NCBI RefSeq assembly: GCF_013276795.1
Contig: NZ_VMLR01000002.1
Coordinates: 239,913-303,912 of the forward strand
Direction: 5' to 3'
Length of the DNA: 64,000 bases
Source: Streptococcus sp. 2342
GTDB lineage: Bacteria; Bacillota; Bacilli; Lactobacillales; Streptococcaceae
Below, one piece after another: positions 49,717 to 59,945 of the stretch. The position numbers and the translations under genes are program-made. Position 1 is the first letter of the stretch; each line of letters opens with the position of its first letter. The notes under the pieces are model-generated. The model was not told the origin of the DNA, did not search any database, and was given only the letters and a program-made list of their open reading frames with translations.

Positions 49717-50067
49717 TTAGTCATATCTTGACTTAGTCTTGAATAATTTCATGTAATCACTTTTTGAAGGGAGTAAATAAGCAAGTCTGACGGTATCCTC
49801 AACAATTGTATACAATACAATGTAATCCTTACTCAAGGTCAATCCTCGCGTTTGGTAGCGAGGGTCTAATTTCTTACCAAATTTTTCATCAGCATCAAAT
49901 CCAGCTTGGGGGAAAATTTCTATCCGATTAATATCTTTTCTAATATTGGCTACTTTTCGTCTCGCAGCCTCTACAGAACCGATTTCCTCCGCTATATACT
50001 GATATATTTTATCCAGACTATCAATCACTCTAGGAGAATACAAAATCCTATATCTTTTATAATCCAT
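49717..50067 (-). CDS. RelE/ParE-superfamily toxin
   Basis: A 116-aa protein with the ParE/RelE layout: N-terminal helices (YRILYSPRVIDSLDKIYQYIAEEIGS), a basic central helix (ARRKVANIRKDINRIEIFPQAG) and a strand-rich end (YIVLYTIVEDTVRLAYLL). Toxins of this fold cleave mRNA on the ribosome or poison gyrase; which applies here is open. Its start overlaps the antitoxin end by 11 bases on the minus strand. The pair sits in its own 735-bp insert between regulator and kinase. Confidence 0.82.
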   Translation of the reverse strand: MDYKRYRILYSPRVIDSLDKIYQYIAEEIGSVEAARRKVANIRKDINRIEIFPQAGFDADEKFGKKLDPRYQTRGLTLSKDYIVLYTIVEDTVRLAYLLPSKSDYMKLFKTKSRYD

Positions 50068-50344
50068 AGCGTGTCACGACATCCTCATCTGTCAAGTAAT
50101 TTCCAGCCTCAATCTTGGCATAACTTTCTTGAACTTCTGCTTGTAATTGTCTAAACAAATACTCCTTCTCTAATTCCTCTTCACTCAGTAAATCTACTTC
50201 ATTTGTTACGGCAACATTCTTTAAAAATAATCTGAGTGCTGATGAAAGAGAGAGATTTTTTTCTTTTAACACTTCCATGGCATCATTTACTAATTCTCTA
50301 TTAGCTTGGAAGGTCACAATCTTACTTGAATTCGCTATAGTCAT
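50057..50344 (-). CDS. RelB/DinJ-family antitoxin
   Basis: A 95-aa protein. The N-terminal 45 residues (IVTFQANRELVNDAMEVLKEK, LSLSSALRLFL) are the ribbon-helix-helix of RelB/DinJ antitoxins, which bind their operator; the acidic C-terminal half should wrap the toxin. It precedes and overlaps the toxin gene. It has its own promoter and a palindrome across its ribosome site. Confidence 0.82.
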   Translation of the reverse strand: MTIANSSKIVTFQANRELVNDAMEVLKEKNLSLSSALRLFLKNVAVTNEVDLLSEEELEKEYLFRQLQAEVQESYAKIEAGNYLTDEDVVTRYGL

Positions 50345-50346
50345 TT

Positions 50347-50401
50347 TATATAATTCCTTTATATATTTTATTTATTATCTCACAATTATAAAGAAAGTCA
50401 A
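50347..50401 (-). promoter_or_regulatory. Toxin-antitoxin promoter and operator
   Basis: Minus strand: TTGACT (50401-50396), 16 bases, GATAAT (50379-50374). Next to the ATG, TATATAA and TTATATA (50347-50353 and 50359-50365) form an inverted repeat with a 5-base spacer over the ribosome site, a likely antitoxin operator. Confidence 0.6.
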
Positions 50402-50413
50402 GGGAATTTGATT

Positions 50414-50448
50414 AGAAAATCCTAGTTTGGCTGAGCCAAACTAGGATT
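50414..50448. terminator. Terminator hairpin, right copy of the 35-bp direct repeat
   Basis: Same palindrome as 49644-49678 with G for A at the centre; the kinase gene's TAG stop (50443-50441) lies in its right arm. Confidence 0.85.
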
Positions 50449-51325
50449 GTTTTGTCTTAAAATGATAATATGCACCAAGCATACCTGCTGTATTCTGGTG
50501 ATGGGCAAATTCTAATCGTGTTTTTTCTGCTAAACTTGGTACCAAAGCCTCTTTCAAGGCTGTGCGGATCTTAGGTTTGAGGATAGCCTCTTGCCCCATG
50601 ATACCACCACCAAGAATAACCACTTCTGGATTGGCAACGTAGCAAATATTTGCCAGACCTTTTCCTAGATAGTCTACCATGCGGTCAATACCTTCCATGC
50701 AGAGTTTATTGCCTTCAGTGGCTTCCTTGAAAATGCGTCGGCCATTCCACTGATCAACATCTTCTCCATGAGATGTTGCTACATACTCCACCAAGGCTGT
50801 GGTAGAAGCGAGATCCTGAAAAGCTCCATCTTGCATATGCATATACCCGACTTCACAGGCCGAATTGCTAAAACCATGGAAGACTTTCCCATCCATAATC
50901 AAGCAACCACCGATACCTGTTCCAATGGTCAAGCAAAGGGTGACACTTGCTCCCTTACCTGAACCAGATACTGCCTCAGCCAGACCTGCACAGTTGACAT
51001 CATTTTCAATCTCACAAGGAATAGCAAAGCTTTCTTCGATTTCCTTCTTGAACTGGGTTCCTGCATAATTTGGAATCTGAGGTCCAGCGTAGAAAATTTC
51101 CCCCTTATCAGGATCCACCATTCCTGCAGAAGAAATGGCAACACCTGCTACTGGGCCTTTTTCTAAATAGCTGGCTACAATATCTTTGGTTTTTTGTAAG
51201 ATATGAGGTCCACCCTTATACGCTTCAGTTGGCATTTCATGCGATTCAAGAAGTTGCCCCTCTTGATCAACCAAACCATACTTGATGTTGGTTCCACCTA
51301 TATCAATTGCAACGTAGTGTGTCAT
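50441..51325 (-). CDS. nanK: ROK-family N-acetylmannosamine kinase
   Basis: A 294-aa sugar kinase. AIDIGGTNIKYGLV is the ATP phosphate loop; ENDVNCAGLAEA has the catalytic Asp region, and LTIGTGIGGCLIM is the second phosphate motif. The usual ROK zinc motif (CxCGxxGCxE) is reduced to ACEVGYMHMQD, so zinc is probably not bound in the standard way. The lyase lies 17 bases upstream in the same operon, so ManNAc is the expected substrate. Confidence 0.85.
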   Translation of the reverse strand: MTHYVAIDIGGTNIKYGLVDQEGQLLESHEMPTEAYKGGPHILQKTKDIVASYLEKGPVAGVAISSAGMVDPDKGEIFYAGPQIPNYAGTQFKKEIEESFAIPCEIENDVNCAGLAEAVSGSGKGASVTLCLTIGTGIGGCLIMDGKVFHGFSNSACEVGYMHMQDGAFQDLASTTALVEYVATSHGEDVDQWNGRRIFKEATEGNKLCMEGIDRMVDYLGKGLANICYVANPEVVILGGGIMGQEAILKPKIRTALKEALVPSLAEKTRLEFAHHQNTAGMLGAYYHFKTKQS

Positions 51326-51342
51326 AAATACCTCCTTATGGA

Positions 51343-52260
51343 TTAGAGGAAGCGCTCCTTGGTTTCACGAATCAAGGCTGCAGCTGCTTCTACAACTGGA
51401 CGATCTTCTTCCGTTACTGGCGTCAATGGTGAACGAACAGAACCAATATTCAATCCTTCATTGATCTTCAAGACTTCTTTAATGACACCGTACATATTTC
51501 CATGTGCAGCAGTCAATTTACCAATGATAGCGTTGATAGCATACTGTAACTCACGCGCTGTTTCTAAATCTTTATCCGCAATCAATTGGTTGAGTTTCAA
51601 GAAGAGTTCTGGCATAGCACCATAAGTACCACCGATACCAGCTTTGGCACCCATGAGGCGACCACCTAGGAACTGTTCATCTGGACCGTTAAAGACGATA
51701 TGGTCTTCCCCACCAAGGCTGACAAAGGTTTGGATATCTTGAACTGGCATAGAAGAGTTCTTCACACCGATAACACGAGGATTTTTCAACATTTCTGTGT
51801 AAAGGCTTGGAGTCAAAGCAACCCCTGCCAATTGAGGAATGTTGTAGATGACATAGTCTGTGTTTGGTGCTGCAGCACTAATGTCATTCCAGTATTTAGC
51901 AACTGAGTATTCTGGCAAGCGGAAATAAATTGGTGGAATCGTTGCAATAGCATCTACTCCCAAGCTTTCAGCATGGCGAGCAAGTTCCATACTATCTTTA
52001 GTATTATTGCAAGCAACATGGGCAATAATGGTCAATTTACCTTTGGCAACTGCCATGACTTCTTCCAAAATCAACTTGCGGTCTTCAACGCTTTGGTAGA
52101 TACATTCACCAGAAGAACCATTGACATAAAGACCTTGAACACCTTTATCAATGAAGTATTGAACCAAGGCACGCGTACGCTCTGGACTTACTTCTCCTTG
52201 ATCATCATAACATGCGTAGAAGGCTGGAATGACACCTTCGTATTTTTTCAAATCTGACAT
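51343..52260 (-). CDS. nanA: N-acetylneuraminate lyase
   Basis: A 305-aa class I aldolase of the DapA/NAL family cleaving Neu5Ac into ManNAc and pyruvate. The Schiff-base Lys is in VIGVKNSS, the active Tyr in YVIYNIPQLAG, and the pyruvate-binding GSSGECIYQS (GS[ST]GE) is at the N-terminal part. The ATG at 52260 follows AATAGGAG; an in-frame start 22 codons further up lies in the 5' leader. In pneumococcal literature nanA usually means the sialidase; here the symbol has its E. coli meaning. Confidence 0.92.
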   Translation of the reverse strand: MSDLKKYEGVIPAFYACYDDQGEVSPERTRALVQYFIDKGVQGLYVNGSSGECIYQSVEDRKLILEEVMAVAKGKLTIIAHVACNNTKDSMELARHAESLGVDAIATIPPIYFRLPEYSVAKYWNDISAAAPNTDYVIYNIPQLAGVALTPSLYTEMLKNPRVIGVKNSSMPVQDIQTFVSLGGEDHIVFNGPDEQFLGGRLMGAKAGIGGTYGAMPELFLKLNQLIADKDLETARELQYAINAIIGKLTAAHGNMYGVIKEVLKINEGLNIGSVRSPLTPVTEEDRPVVEAAAALIRETKERFL

Positions 52261-52317
52261 AGATTTTCTCCTATTATTTTTATTTTCTGCTAAAGCAGAT
52301 TCTTTCTTTACTTCTTT

Positions 52318-52346
52318 AGTATACACTTTACCGAAAAGGCTTTCAA
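52318..52346 (-). promoter_or_regulatory. Promoter of the lyase-kinase operon with CcpA-like site
   Basis: Minus strand TTGAAA (52346-52341), 17 bases, TATACT (52323-52318). TGAAAGCCTTTTCG over and after the -35 resembles a cre box with one off-consensus central base. CTGCTTTAGCAG forms a small hairpin in the leader. Confidence 0.65.
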
Positions 52347-52433
52347 TATCTTATGGACACTTAGATTTTAGTTTCTCGCTTATAGAATAGCGTTTGGAGC
52401 GTTTGAAAGTAGTTTCAGAAATAATTGCCCCCC

Positions 52434-53078
52434 TTACTCATACTTAGCAAATAGCTTTTCCATCACTCCCACTTGTAAAAAAACAAGAAGTCCAAAACCA
52501 AAGAGAATAAAAGCTGATCCTCCCAATAGAAGGGTAAAAGCTGATAGATATAGAATCATCAAAATCAAAAAGATAATTGCAATCATCAAGATAAACCAAG
52601 GAGCATTAAAACTAGCCAACATCAATCCTTTTTGAAGAATTTCTTTCCAAGATAGGTCATAACGTGCCGCGATTGGATAGCTAGCCAACATCACAATGGT
52701 AAGGAAAATCAGAATACCTAGACAAATAGCTTTAACCAATTGGAAGGGCAAAGCTGTTTGACCCCAGAAAAGATAGAGATCTGAAAGGGTTAGAAATACA
52801 ATTCCTAATTCTAACATCCCCAACTGAAAACCTAGTTTCAGATTTTGCCTGAAAACTCTTAGATAGGTTCTAAAAACTGGAACACGTCTGCTCTTCTTAA
52901 CTTCGAACATGGTCTCGTAGAGGCTGATTTTAGCCACTCCAATCGTTACGATTGGCAAACAAGTTACTACAAAGAGAAGATTGACTGTTACAATATCTAA
53001 AACCTTCTCACTAATTCGCATTAGAAAATTATCTGTATCAAATGCAGCCTTGATGAGACTTCTTCCTTTTTGTGACAT
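52434..53078 (-). CDS. YesL-like (DUF624) membrane protein
   Basis: A 214-aa protein with about five membrane helices and the conserved start region NFLMRISEKVLDIVTVNLLFVVTCLPIVTIG found in the YesL/DUF624 family. Such genes accompany carbohydrate ABC importers of the CUT1 type, as here, but their exact role is unknown. Reads toward the lyase gene. Confidence 0.8.
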   Translation of the reverse strand: MSQKGRSLIKAAFDTDNFLMRISEKVLDIVTVNLLFVVTCLPIVTIGVAKISLYETMFEVKKSRRVPVFRTYLRVFRQNLKLGFQLGMLELGIVFLTLSDLYLFWGQTALPFQLVKAICLGILIFLTIVMLASYPIAARYDLSWKEILQKGLMLASFNAPWFILMIAIIFLILMILYLSAFTLLLGGSAFILFGFGLLVFLQVGVMEKLFAKYE

Positions 53079-53160
53079 CTTTGCTCCCCCATCATTTTTC
53101 TTTGTAAACTATTTTCTTTTTTATCAGTAAAGCTTTCATAAGTCCCTACCATGAACAAAG

Positions 53161-53379
53161 CTATTTTTTCTTTTTTCTTTTGGACTTTTTTCTATTTTTA
53201 TCTATGGACATATAATCTATATATATCCCGGACAGCGAAGCAATTAAAATAGTACTCCAAGTATGCTCATTAAATCCATCTAGCCCTCCACGGACTATCA
53301 TTGCAAGCACTGTCCAAGCTAACATATTCAATAAAAAAATACAAAGTGCTTTCAATAAAAAAATACAAAGTGCTTTCAT
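53161..53379 (-). CDS. Small membrane protein with duplicated N-terminus
   Basis: 72 aa from the ATG at 53379. Two hydrophobic stretches (CIFLLKALCIFLLNMLAWTVLAMIV and ILIASLSGIYIDY) precede a basic tail (KNRKKSKRKKKK). The first 16 residues repeat KALCIFLL twice because of a 24-bp tandem duplication. No strong ribosome site. I know no family; a gene is plausible because of strand, place and membrane layout. Confidence 0.45.
   Translation of the reverse strand: MKALCIFLLKALCIFLLNMLAWTVLAMIVRGGLDGFNEHTWSTILIASLSGIYIDYMSIDKNRKKSKRKKKK
53327..53374. repeat. 24-bp perfect tandem duplication
   Basis: TTCAATAAAAAAATACAAAG plus TGCT occurs twice in direct succession (53327-53350, 53351-53374), in frame with the small membrane protein. 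Confidence 0.9.
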
Positions 53380-53637
53380 TCTCACATTTTAAAAGTTTAT
53401 ACAACCATATACATCAACTAGATTCACAGCTATTTGTAAAATCCTTCCAGAAATCTTGGTCAGTAATCCTACTCTTGCTGCCGCAGCCATAAAGACTTTG
53501 CTGAACTTCAATCCTGCTATACCAATAGCATTTCTGAATAAAGATACTGACAATAAGAGCTCATTTCTCTACCTCACAAAGATCAATTTCATGGTAGAGT
53601 ATTATCAAAGCTTTACAAAAAACAATTCATCCTATTT

Positions 53638-54090
53638 TTAATCAATTAAAATTTTAAACAAATACTTGCGAACTTGATCTTCCATACCTGCATAACCATT
53701 TGGTTGATGTGGCTCTCCTGGGAAGAAAATCGCAAAATTGTGATAACCCAACAAGAGTGGGTAGTGTTCATGACAATGAACAAAGCCAATGTCACTCGCT
53801 TCGTCAAATGCTACTGCTTCATCTTTGATACGTGAACCGTAGCTCGAATATTCATGCCCTTCTACCAACAAATGCAAATCTGCATAGTTCTTATGATACT
53901 CAAATTGATTATTCTCAACTTGATTGAGGACATTTTCCTGAACAACTAGAAAGACTTTATCTCCATCAATCTCATACTTTCCTAATTCGAAAGAATCTTT
54001 ACGATGTTGGTAGAGATAGTCGATAGCCTTGTCTAAATTAGGATGAATCCCTTTGTAAAAGGTGATGTTTTTCAAATCGTCAAAAATCAT
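53638..54090 (-). CDS. YhcH/NanQ-family sugar anomerase
   Basis: A 150-aa cupin-like protein of the YhcH/YjgK/YiaL family. KNYADLHLLVEGHEYSSYG and CHEHYPLLLGYHNFAIFFPGEPHQPN hold the His/Glu metal ligands. E. coli YhcH (NanQ) speeds anomer exchange of N-acetylneuraminate; the location downstream of a sialic-acid importer supports the same job. A second copy lies at 63098-63550. Confidence 0.85.
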   Translation of the reverse strand: MIFDDLKNITFYKGIHPNLDKAIDYLYQHRKDSFELGKYEIDGDKVFLVVQENVLNQVENNQFEYHKNYADLHLLVEGHEYSSYGSRIKDEAVAFDEASDIGFVHCHEHYPLLLGYHNFAIFFPGEPHQPNGYAGMEDQVRKYLFKILID

Positions 54091-54214
54091 ACTCTTTCCT
54101 TCGTTTCTGATAGTTAACTAAAACCATTCTTAAGTTGATAAGTGTCTGACAAAACTTCATAAAGTAACTGCATACCCTCCATTTTGTAGACACTTATAAC
54201 TCTATATTCTCTTA

Positions 54215-54317
54215 TACTCAATGAAAATTGAAGAACAAACTAGGAAGCTAACCGCAGGCAATACTTAAGTATGGCAAGGTGACGCTGACCTAGTTTGCAT
54301 TCGATTTTCGCAGAGTA
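54215..54317 (-). repeat. BOX element, inverted and diverged, abutting a stop codon
   Basis: TACTCAATGAAAATTGAAG to TTCGCAGAGTA; the middle is partly rearranged. The following TTA is the stop of the next minus-strand gene. Confidence 0.75.
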
Positions 54318-55157
54318 TTATCCTTTGACCGCTCCCATAGTAATACCCTGTGTGAAGGATTTTTGGAAGACTAGGAAGACTGTTACGATTGGCACAGCAG
54401 CAAGGGCTGCTCCTGCCATAATTAAACCATAGTTGGTTGCCATTTCAGCCTGCATGGTCGCAACCCCAAGTGAAATAGTCAAATTGTTACGTGAAGTCAA
54501 CATAACCAATTGCATGAAGTAGTCATTCCAAGTATTGATGAAGGTAAAGATTGCAAGAGCCGCAAACCCTGGTTTTACAATTGGGAAGGCTACGCTCCAG
54601 AAGGTACGAATCTCACCACAACCGTCAATCTTAGCTGATTCGAGCAACTCTGTAGGGATATTTTCGCTGAATTGTTTCATAAGGAAGACACCAAATGGCC
54701 ATCCAATCAAAGGCAAAATAACTGCCCAAAGAGTGTCATGAATTCCCATGAAGTTGACGATACGTACCAATGGTACAAGGACAACTTGTTTTGGAAGCGC
54801 CATAGCAGCGATGAAGATAGCGAAGAGAATGCGTTGACCATAGAAACGTTTTTTAGCCAATACATAACCTGCTAGAGATGAGGTTGCACAAACTAAGAAC
54901 ATGGTTACCAATGAGATAAATACTGAGTTCCACATCCATTGCAAGGCAGGGTTCTGCACCATAAGTTGTTGGAAGTTTTCCATGGTTGGCATTTTAGGGA
55001 ACCATTGTGGCGGAATCATAATGGTATCAGGCTGTGACTTGAATGCCCCTGTCAAAATCCAGTAGAATGGAAAGATGAACAGCACAGTCAACAAGAGCAA
55101 AATGATTGTTGAAATAACAGTAAAGGCTGTTAATGGTTTTTTTTCTGTAGATTGCAT
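54318..55157 (-). CDS. satC: CUT1 ABC importer permease (SatC-like)
   Basis: A 279-aa permease with six helices and the ATPase-contact loop ESAKIDGCGEIRTFWSVAFPIVKPG (EAA motif). It pairs with the permease encoded just upstream and with the lipoprotein to import sialic acid, as in pneumococcal SatABC. No ATPase is encoded; such importers share the MsmK ATPase, which is not in this window. Its C-terminus ends at the BOX boundary. Confidence 0.85.
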   Translation of the reverse strand: MQSTEKKPLTAFTVISTIILLLLTVLFIFPFYWILTGAFKSQPDTIMIPPQWFPKMPTMENFQQLMVQNPALQWMWNSVFISLVTMFLVCATSSLAGYVLAKKRFYGQRILFAIFIAAMALPKQVVLVPLVRIVNFMGIHDTLWAVILPLIGWPFGVFLMKQFSENIPTELLESAKIDGCGEIRTFWSVAFPIVKPGFAALAIFTFINTWNDYFMQLVMLTSRNNLTISLGVATMQAEMATNYGLIMAGAALAAVPIVTVFLVFQKSFTQGITMGAVKG

Positions 55158-55172
55158 AGCTGTCTCCTTTCT

Positions 55173-56069
55173 TTAGTATTCTACGTCGTTTCCGAGCGCC
55201 TTAAATTGAACAAAACTTACGATCGCAATCATGACTGCCAAGAAGACACCAATTGTATTTGCATAACCATATTCTGTCAATTGGAAGGCTTTTTCGTACA
55301 GGTAGTACATCAAGGTACTTGTAGAGTAGTTTGGCCCACCAGATGTCAACAATTGAATCAAGGCGAAAACTTGGAAGGAGTTGATTGTCGTGATGATTGC
55401 GATATAAAGAGTTGTTGGAAGAAGGCTTGGCCATTTAATCTTCCAGAAAACTTGAAATTCAGTTGCACCATCAACACGAGCTGCTTCAACCAATGAATTG
55501 TCAATATTCCCCATAGCGGCGATATAAAGGATAATCGGTTGACCAACAGACGTTGTCAAGAGGATAATCATAATCGCCAGCAATGCCCAGTGCTTGTCGC
55601 CCAGCCATGAAATATTTTGAGTGATGATATGACTAGATTTCAAAACAAAGTTTAAGATACCTGATAGCGGATCATAAATCCATTTCCATACAACCGTTAC
55701 AGCAACACTACCTGTTACAACAGGAAGGAAGAAAACGAAACGGTAGAAAGATCTGGCAATAGCATTTTGATGATAGGTCTGTGACGCTACAAAGAGCGAG
55801 AAGAGAACAACAATCGGTACAGAGCCAACAACCAAAATAACTGTGTTAATCAGAGATTTTGTAAAGACAGGATCTTTAAACATACGGACATAGTTATCTA
55901 AGCCCACAAATTCAAAACTAGTCATAGAGTAGTTAAAGAAACTTGTGATGAAGCCCATAATCATTGGTACTAAAACAAAGATAATAAAGAAGAACAACAC
56001 TGGTGCTAGGAAAGCATAGGAAATCACTGTTTCCCTCATACGGATTTTATTGACTTTCACAGTAGGCAC
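55173..56069 (-). CDS. satB: CUT1 ABC importer permease (SatB-like)
   Basis: A 298-aa permease with six helices; the EAA loop is EAARVDGATEFQVFWKIKWPSLLP. It lies 15 bases upstream of its partner gene. Together they form the heterodimeric channel for the substrate bound by the lipoprotein at 56291-57619. Confidence 0.87.
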   Translation of the reverse strand: MPTVKVNKIRMRETVISYAFLAPVLFFFIIFVLVPMIMGFITSFFNYSMTSFEFVGLDNYVRMFKDPVFTKSLINTVILVVGSVPIVVLFSLFVASQTYHQNAIARSFYRFVFFLPVVTGSVAVTVVWKWIYDPLSGILNFVLKSSHIITQNISWLGDKHWALLAIMIILLTTSVGQPIILYIAAMGNIDNSLVEAARVDGATEFQVFWKIKWPSLLPTTLYIAIITTINSFQVFALIQLLTSGGPNYSTSTLMYYLYEKAFQLTEYGYANTIGVFLAVMIAIVSFVQFKALGNDVEY

Positions 56070-56198
56070 CTCTCTTTCAAATAGAATATTTTTTGACTTT
56101 CTTGAACTGTTTTAAAATCAAAATGAAATTTTTTATGATTCGCTTATGTAAGAACTTCATTTTAATTTCGTGACAATTTCTTACATTTTAAACAAAAG

Positions 56199-56240
56199 CC
56201 CCCCTTTTCTTACACTATCTGTGTAGAGGGAAAAGGGGGT
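56199..56240 (-). terminator. Intercistronic hairpin after the Sat lipoprotein gene
   Basis: CCCCCTTTTC pairs with GAAAAGGGGG and an inner CTACAC/GTGTAG stem extends it, then CTTTTGTTT on the minus strand. A partial terminator or mRNA-stabilising stem that would give more lipoprotein than permease. Confidence 0.65.
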
Positions 56241-56290
56241 ATACACTCTTAGGTTCTTTAAAAAACTACTTTTTATAGAATAACTAAGGA

Positions 56291-57667
<1,377 letters not shown>

Positions 57668-57733
57668 TTATTTCTTGTATGCGATTTCATTTCATCCTAC
57701 TCATCCACCACTCTCCTCTTTTTTAAGATTGTG

Positions 57734-58432
57734 TTATTTGAGACCAGCAACAAAGCGTTCTGTAATCTCTTTTGGTCTAGTAATAGCGCCACCAACAACG
57801 ATACCTCGCACTCCATATCCCAGGATTTGTTTGGCTTGTTCTGGTGTATGAATTTTCCCTTCTGCAATGACATCTACACCAGCATCACAGAGTTTTTTGA
57901 TGAGTTCAAAATCTGGACCGTCCACTTTTGGACTGTAGGATGTGTATCCTGATAAGGTTGTTCCGACAAAGTCAATTCCTGCTTCTACAGCTGCTAGTCC
58001 TTCTTCGAATATACTAGTATCAGCCATCAAGAGCTGGTTAGGATATTTCTCCTTGACCTGACGAATGAACTCTTGAATTTCCAAACCATCGTAGCGTTCA
58101 CGCTTGGTACAATCCAGAGCAATCACCTCGATGTCCAGTTCTGCCAATTCATCAACTTCTTTCATAGTAGCCGTGATGAAGGGTTCTTGTGGCGGATAAT
58201 CTCGTTTGATTATCCCAATAATCGGAAGTTTGGTGACTTCCTTAATTTCCTTGATATCGCGAACACTATTGGCTCGGATACCGACTGCTCCACCTTGCTC
58301 AGCCGCTTTGACCAGCAAGGGAATCACCCCTCCCGCTTCTGTATAAAGCGGTTCATGAGGAAGAGCCTGACAAGAAACGATGATTCCATCTTTGATTTGT
58401 TCAATCAAGGCTTCTTTACTAATCTGTGGCAT
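57734..58432 (-). CDS. nanE: N-acetylmannosamine-6-phosphate 2-epimerase
   Basis: A 232-aa TIM-barrel enzyme converting ManNAc-6-P into GlcNAc-6-[16 protein letters not shown] at the start, [11 protein letters not shown] and [13 protein letters not shown] (catalytic Lys and Glu region) and [17 protein letters not shown] are family marks. First gene of the nanE-satABC unit, with a clear promoter. No PTS gene lies between nanE and the lipoprotein, unlike the TIGR4 layout I remember. Confidence 0.93.
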   Translation of the reverse strand: MPQISKEALIEQIKDGIIVSCQALPHEPLYTEAGGVIPLLVKAAEQGGAVGIRANSVRDIKEIKEVTKLPIIGIIKRDYPPQEPFITATMKEVDELAELDIEVIALDCTKRERYDGLEIQEFIRQVKEKYPNQLLMADTSIFEEGLAAVEAGIDFVGTTLSGYTSYSPKVDGPDFELIKKLCDAGVDVIAEGKIHTPEQAKQILGYGVRGIVVGGAITRPKEITERFVAGLK

Positions 58433-58473
58433 CTTCTTTCCTCCCTTTCTTTTTTCTTTATTTCTATGAGATT

Positions 58474-58502
58474 ATTATACCTTAAAATTAAAACGCTTTC
58501 AA
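58474..58502 (-). promoter_or_regulatory. nanE-sat promoter overlapping a CcpA-like site
   Basis: Minus strand TTGAAA (58502-58497), 17 bases, TATAAT (58479-58474). TGAAAGCGTTTTAA starting in the -35 is close to the cre consensus, suggesting glucose repression. Confidence 0.7.
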
Positions 58503-58611
58503 GAGTTTGTAGTATAATAGATTTCAGTTTCAAAAACTAGCCAAGTCAAACAGCTCCTCTAAAAGTACTTTCAGAGGAGCAAGTCGACCTATAATAGGAG
58601 AATACCAAAAT

Positions 58612-59715
58612 TTAGTTTACAATTTCTGACAATTTTACTTTGCGATCTTCAAACATAGACTGGGTACAAGCATCTGCAGTAGCAATTGCTTCTAGGGCAG
58701 CTTCACCTGTCAAAAGTTTTGCAAATTCTTCTGATACTGGAGCTCCTTGCATAATCTCATGCAGATAGCGCATTTCTTTATCAATGACAGATGATAGCCA
58801 TAATGGAGTACGTTTACCTGGTTTACCATAAGCAATTGCTCCATCCATCTCTGTACTATGATAGATACGAGTCCGATCATCATCTTCTTCTTGCGATTCG
58901 TGAATCAAGAAATAACTTTCTTGTCCATCTAGCTTAAGAGTTCCTTTACAGTTGAATAAGTCTAAGCGAATGGCACCTTTGCTTCCTTGGATTAAGACAT
59001 AATGTTCACCCCAACGATAAGCTGAACCCCATTCTAACAAGGCAAAACGCTTACTAGAAAATTCCATATTGACAAAAATCATATCATCTTCATCACCGAA
59101 ATGTTCACCTTCATGGGCTACATTTCCACCTGTCATAGTTACAGTTTCAGGCATGCCACCCATAAGGAATTGAACGCAATCCAATTCATGGATGTGGTGA
59201 TACAAGTGACCACCTGATTTTTCACGAATTTTTTTCCATGATACTGACGGTTGTTGTTCTTCCCAACCATTACGAGCTGTATGACAATATAGAACGTCTC
59301 CGATAACTCCTTGATTAATGAGTTCTTTTGCATGATGAACACCATTAAAGAAATTCATAATATGTCCTGCCATAAAGGTTACATTGTTTTCTTTACACGC
59401 ATCTACCATCTCGCGACAATCTTGATAAGAAAGCGCAATTGGTTTTTCACAGAAAACATTTTTACCATGCTGTGCAGCCTTAATAACCGGTTCTTTATGA
59501 AGATTATTTGGAGTTGCGACGATAACACAATCTACTTCATCGCTAGAAACCAACTCATCTAGGGAACTTGCTACTTTTGCTCCCAATTCTTCTGCAATTA
59601 CTTCTGCATTATCTGGATCATAGAGAAGAGTAATCTCTGCTCCATCATTCTTTTGCATATAACGAGCCAATTCAGCTCCAAAATACCCTGTTCCAACAAC
59701 ACCATATTTAACCAT
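58612..59715 (-). CDS. Gfo/Idh/MocA-family oxidoreductase
   Basis: A 367-aa NAD(P)-dependent enzyme. The Rossmann motif is GVVGTGYFGAELARYM, FCEKPIALS is the family EKP motif, and HHIHELDCVQFLMGG is an active-site segment. In the sialic-acid locus, members of the group act on modified sialic acids such as 2,7-anhydro-Neu5Ac (the NanB product), an attractive but unproven role here since nanB is absent. AAGGAG precedes the ATG. Confidence 0.85.
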   Translation of the reverse strand: MVKYGVVGTGYFGAELARYMQKNDGAEITLLYDPDNAEVIAEELGAKVASSLDELVSSDEVDCVIVATPNNLHKEPVIKAAQHGKNVFCEKPIALSYQDCREMVDACKENNVTFMAGHIMNFFNGVHHAKELINQGVIGDVLYCHTARNGWEEQQPSVSWKKIREKSGGHLYHHIHELDCVQFLMGGMPETVTMTGGNVAHEGEHFGDEDDMIFVNMEFSSKRFALLEWGSAYRWGEHYVLIQGSKGAIRLDLFNCKGTLKLDGQESYFLIHESQEEDDDRTRIYHSTEMDGAIAYGKPGKRTPLWLSSVIDKEMRYLHEIMQGAPVSEEFAKLLTGEAALEAIATADACTQSMFEDRKVKLSEIVN

Positions 59716-59759
59716 GTTTTTCTCCTTTATTATTGAATAAACTTTCTAATTTTAACTTA

Positions 59760-59945
59760 TACTCTTCAAAAATCTCTTCAAACCGAGTCAACGTCGCCTT
59801 ACTGTGCGTATGGTTACTGACTTCGTCAGCTTCATCTACAACCTCAAAAACGTGTTCTGAGCTGACTTCGTCAGTTTTATTTGCAACCTCAAAGCTGTAC
59901 TTTGAGCAGCCTGCGGCTAGTTTGCTCTTTGATTTTCATTGAGTA
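59760..59945 (+). repeat. BOX element with two boxB modules, abutting a stop codon
   Basis: TACTCTTCAAAAATCTCTTC to TTTGATTTTCATTGAGTA, 186 bp. The GACTTCGTCAG module appears twice. The next bases TTA are the stop of the permease gene. It occupies the interval where pneumococci have nanB. Confidence 0.88.

Noticed and set aside
52261..52326. Longer start for N-acetylneuraminate lyase
   Set aside because: The extension lies over the leader hairpin, next to the promoter, and GGAG precedes the ATG at 52260.
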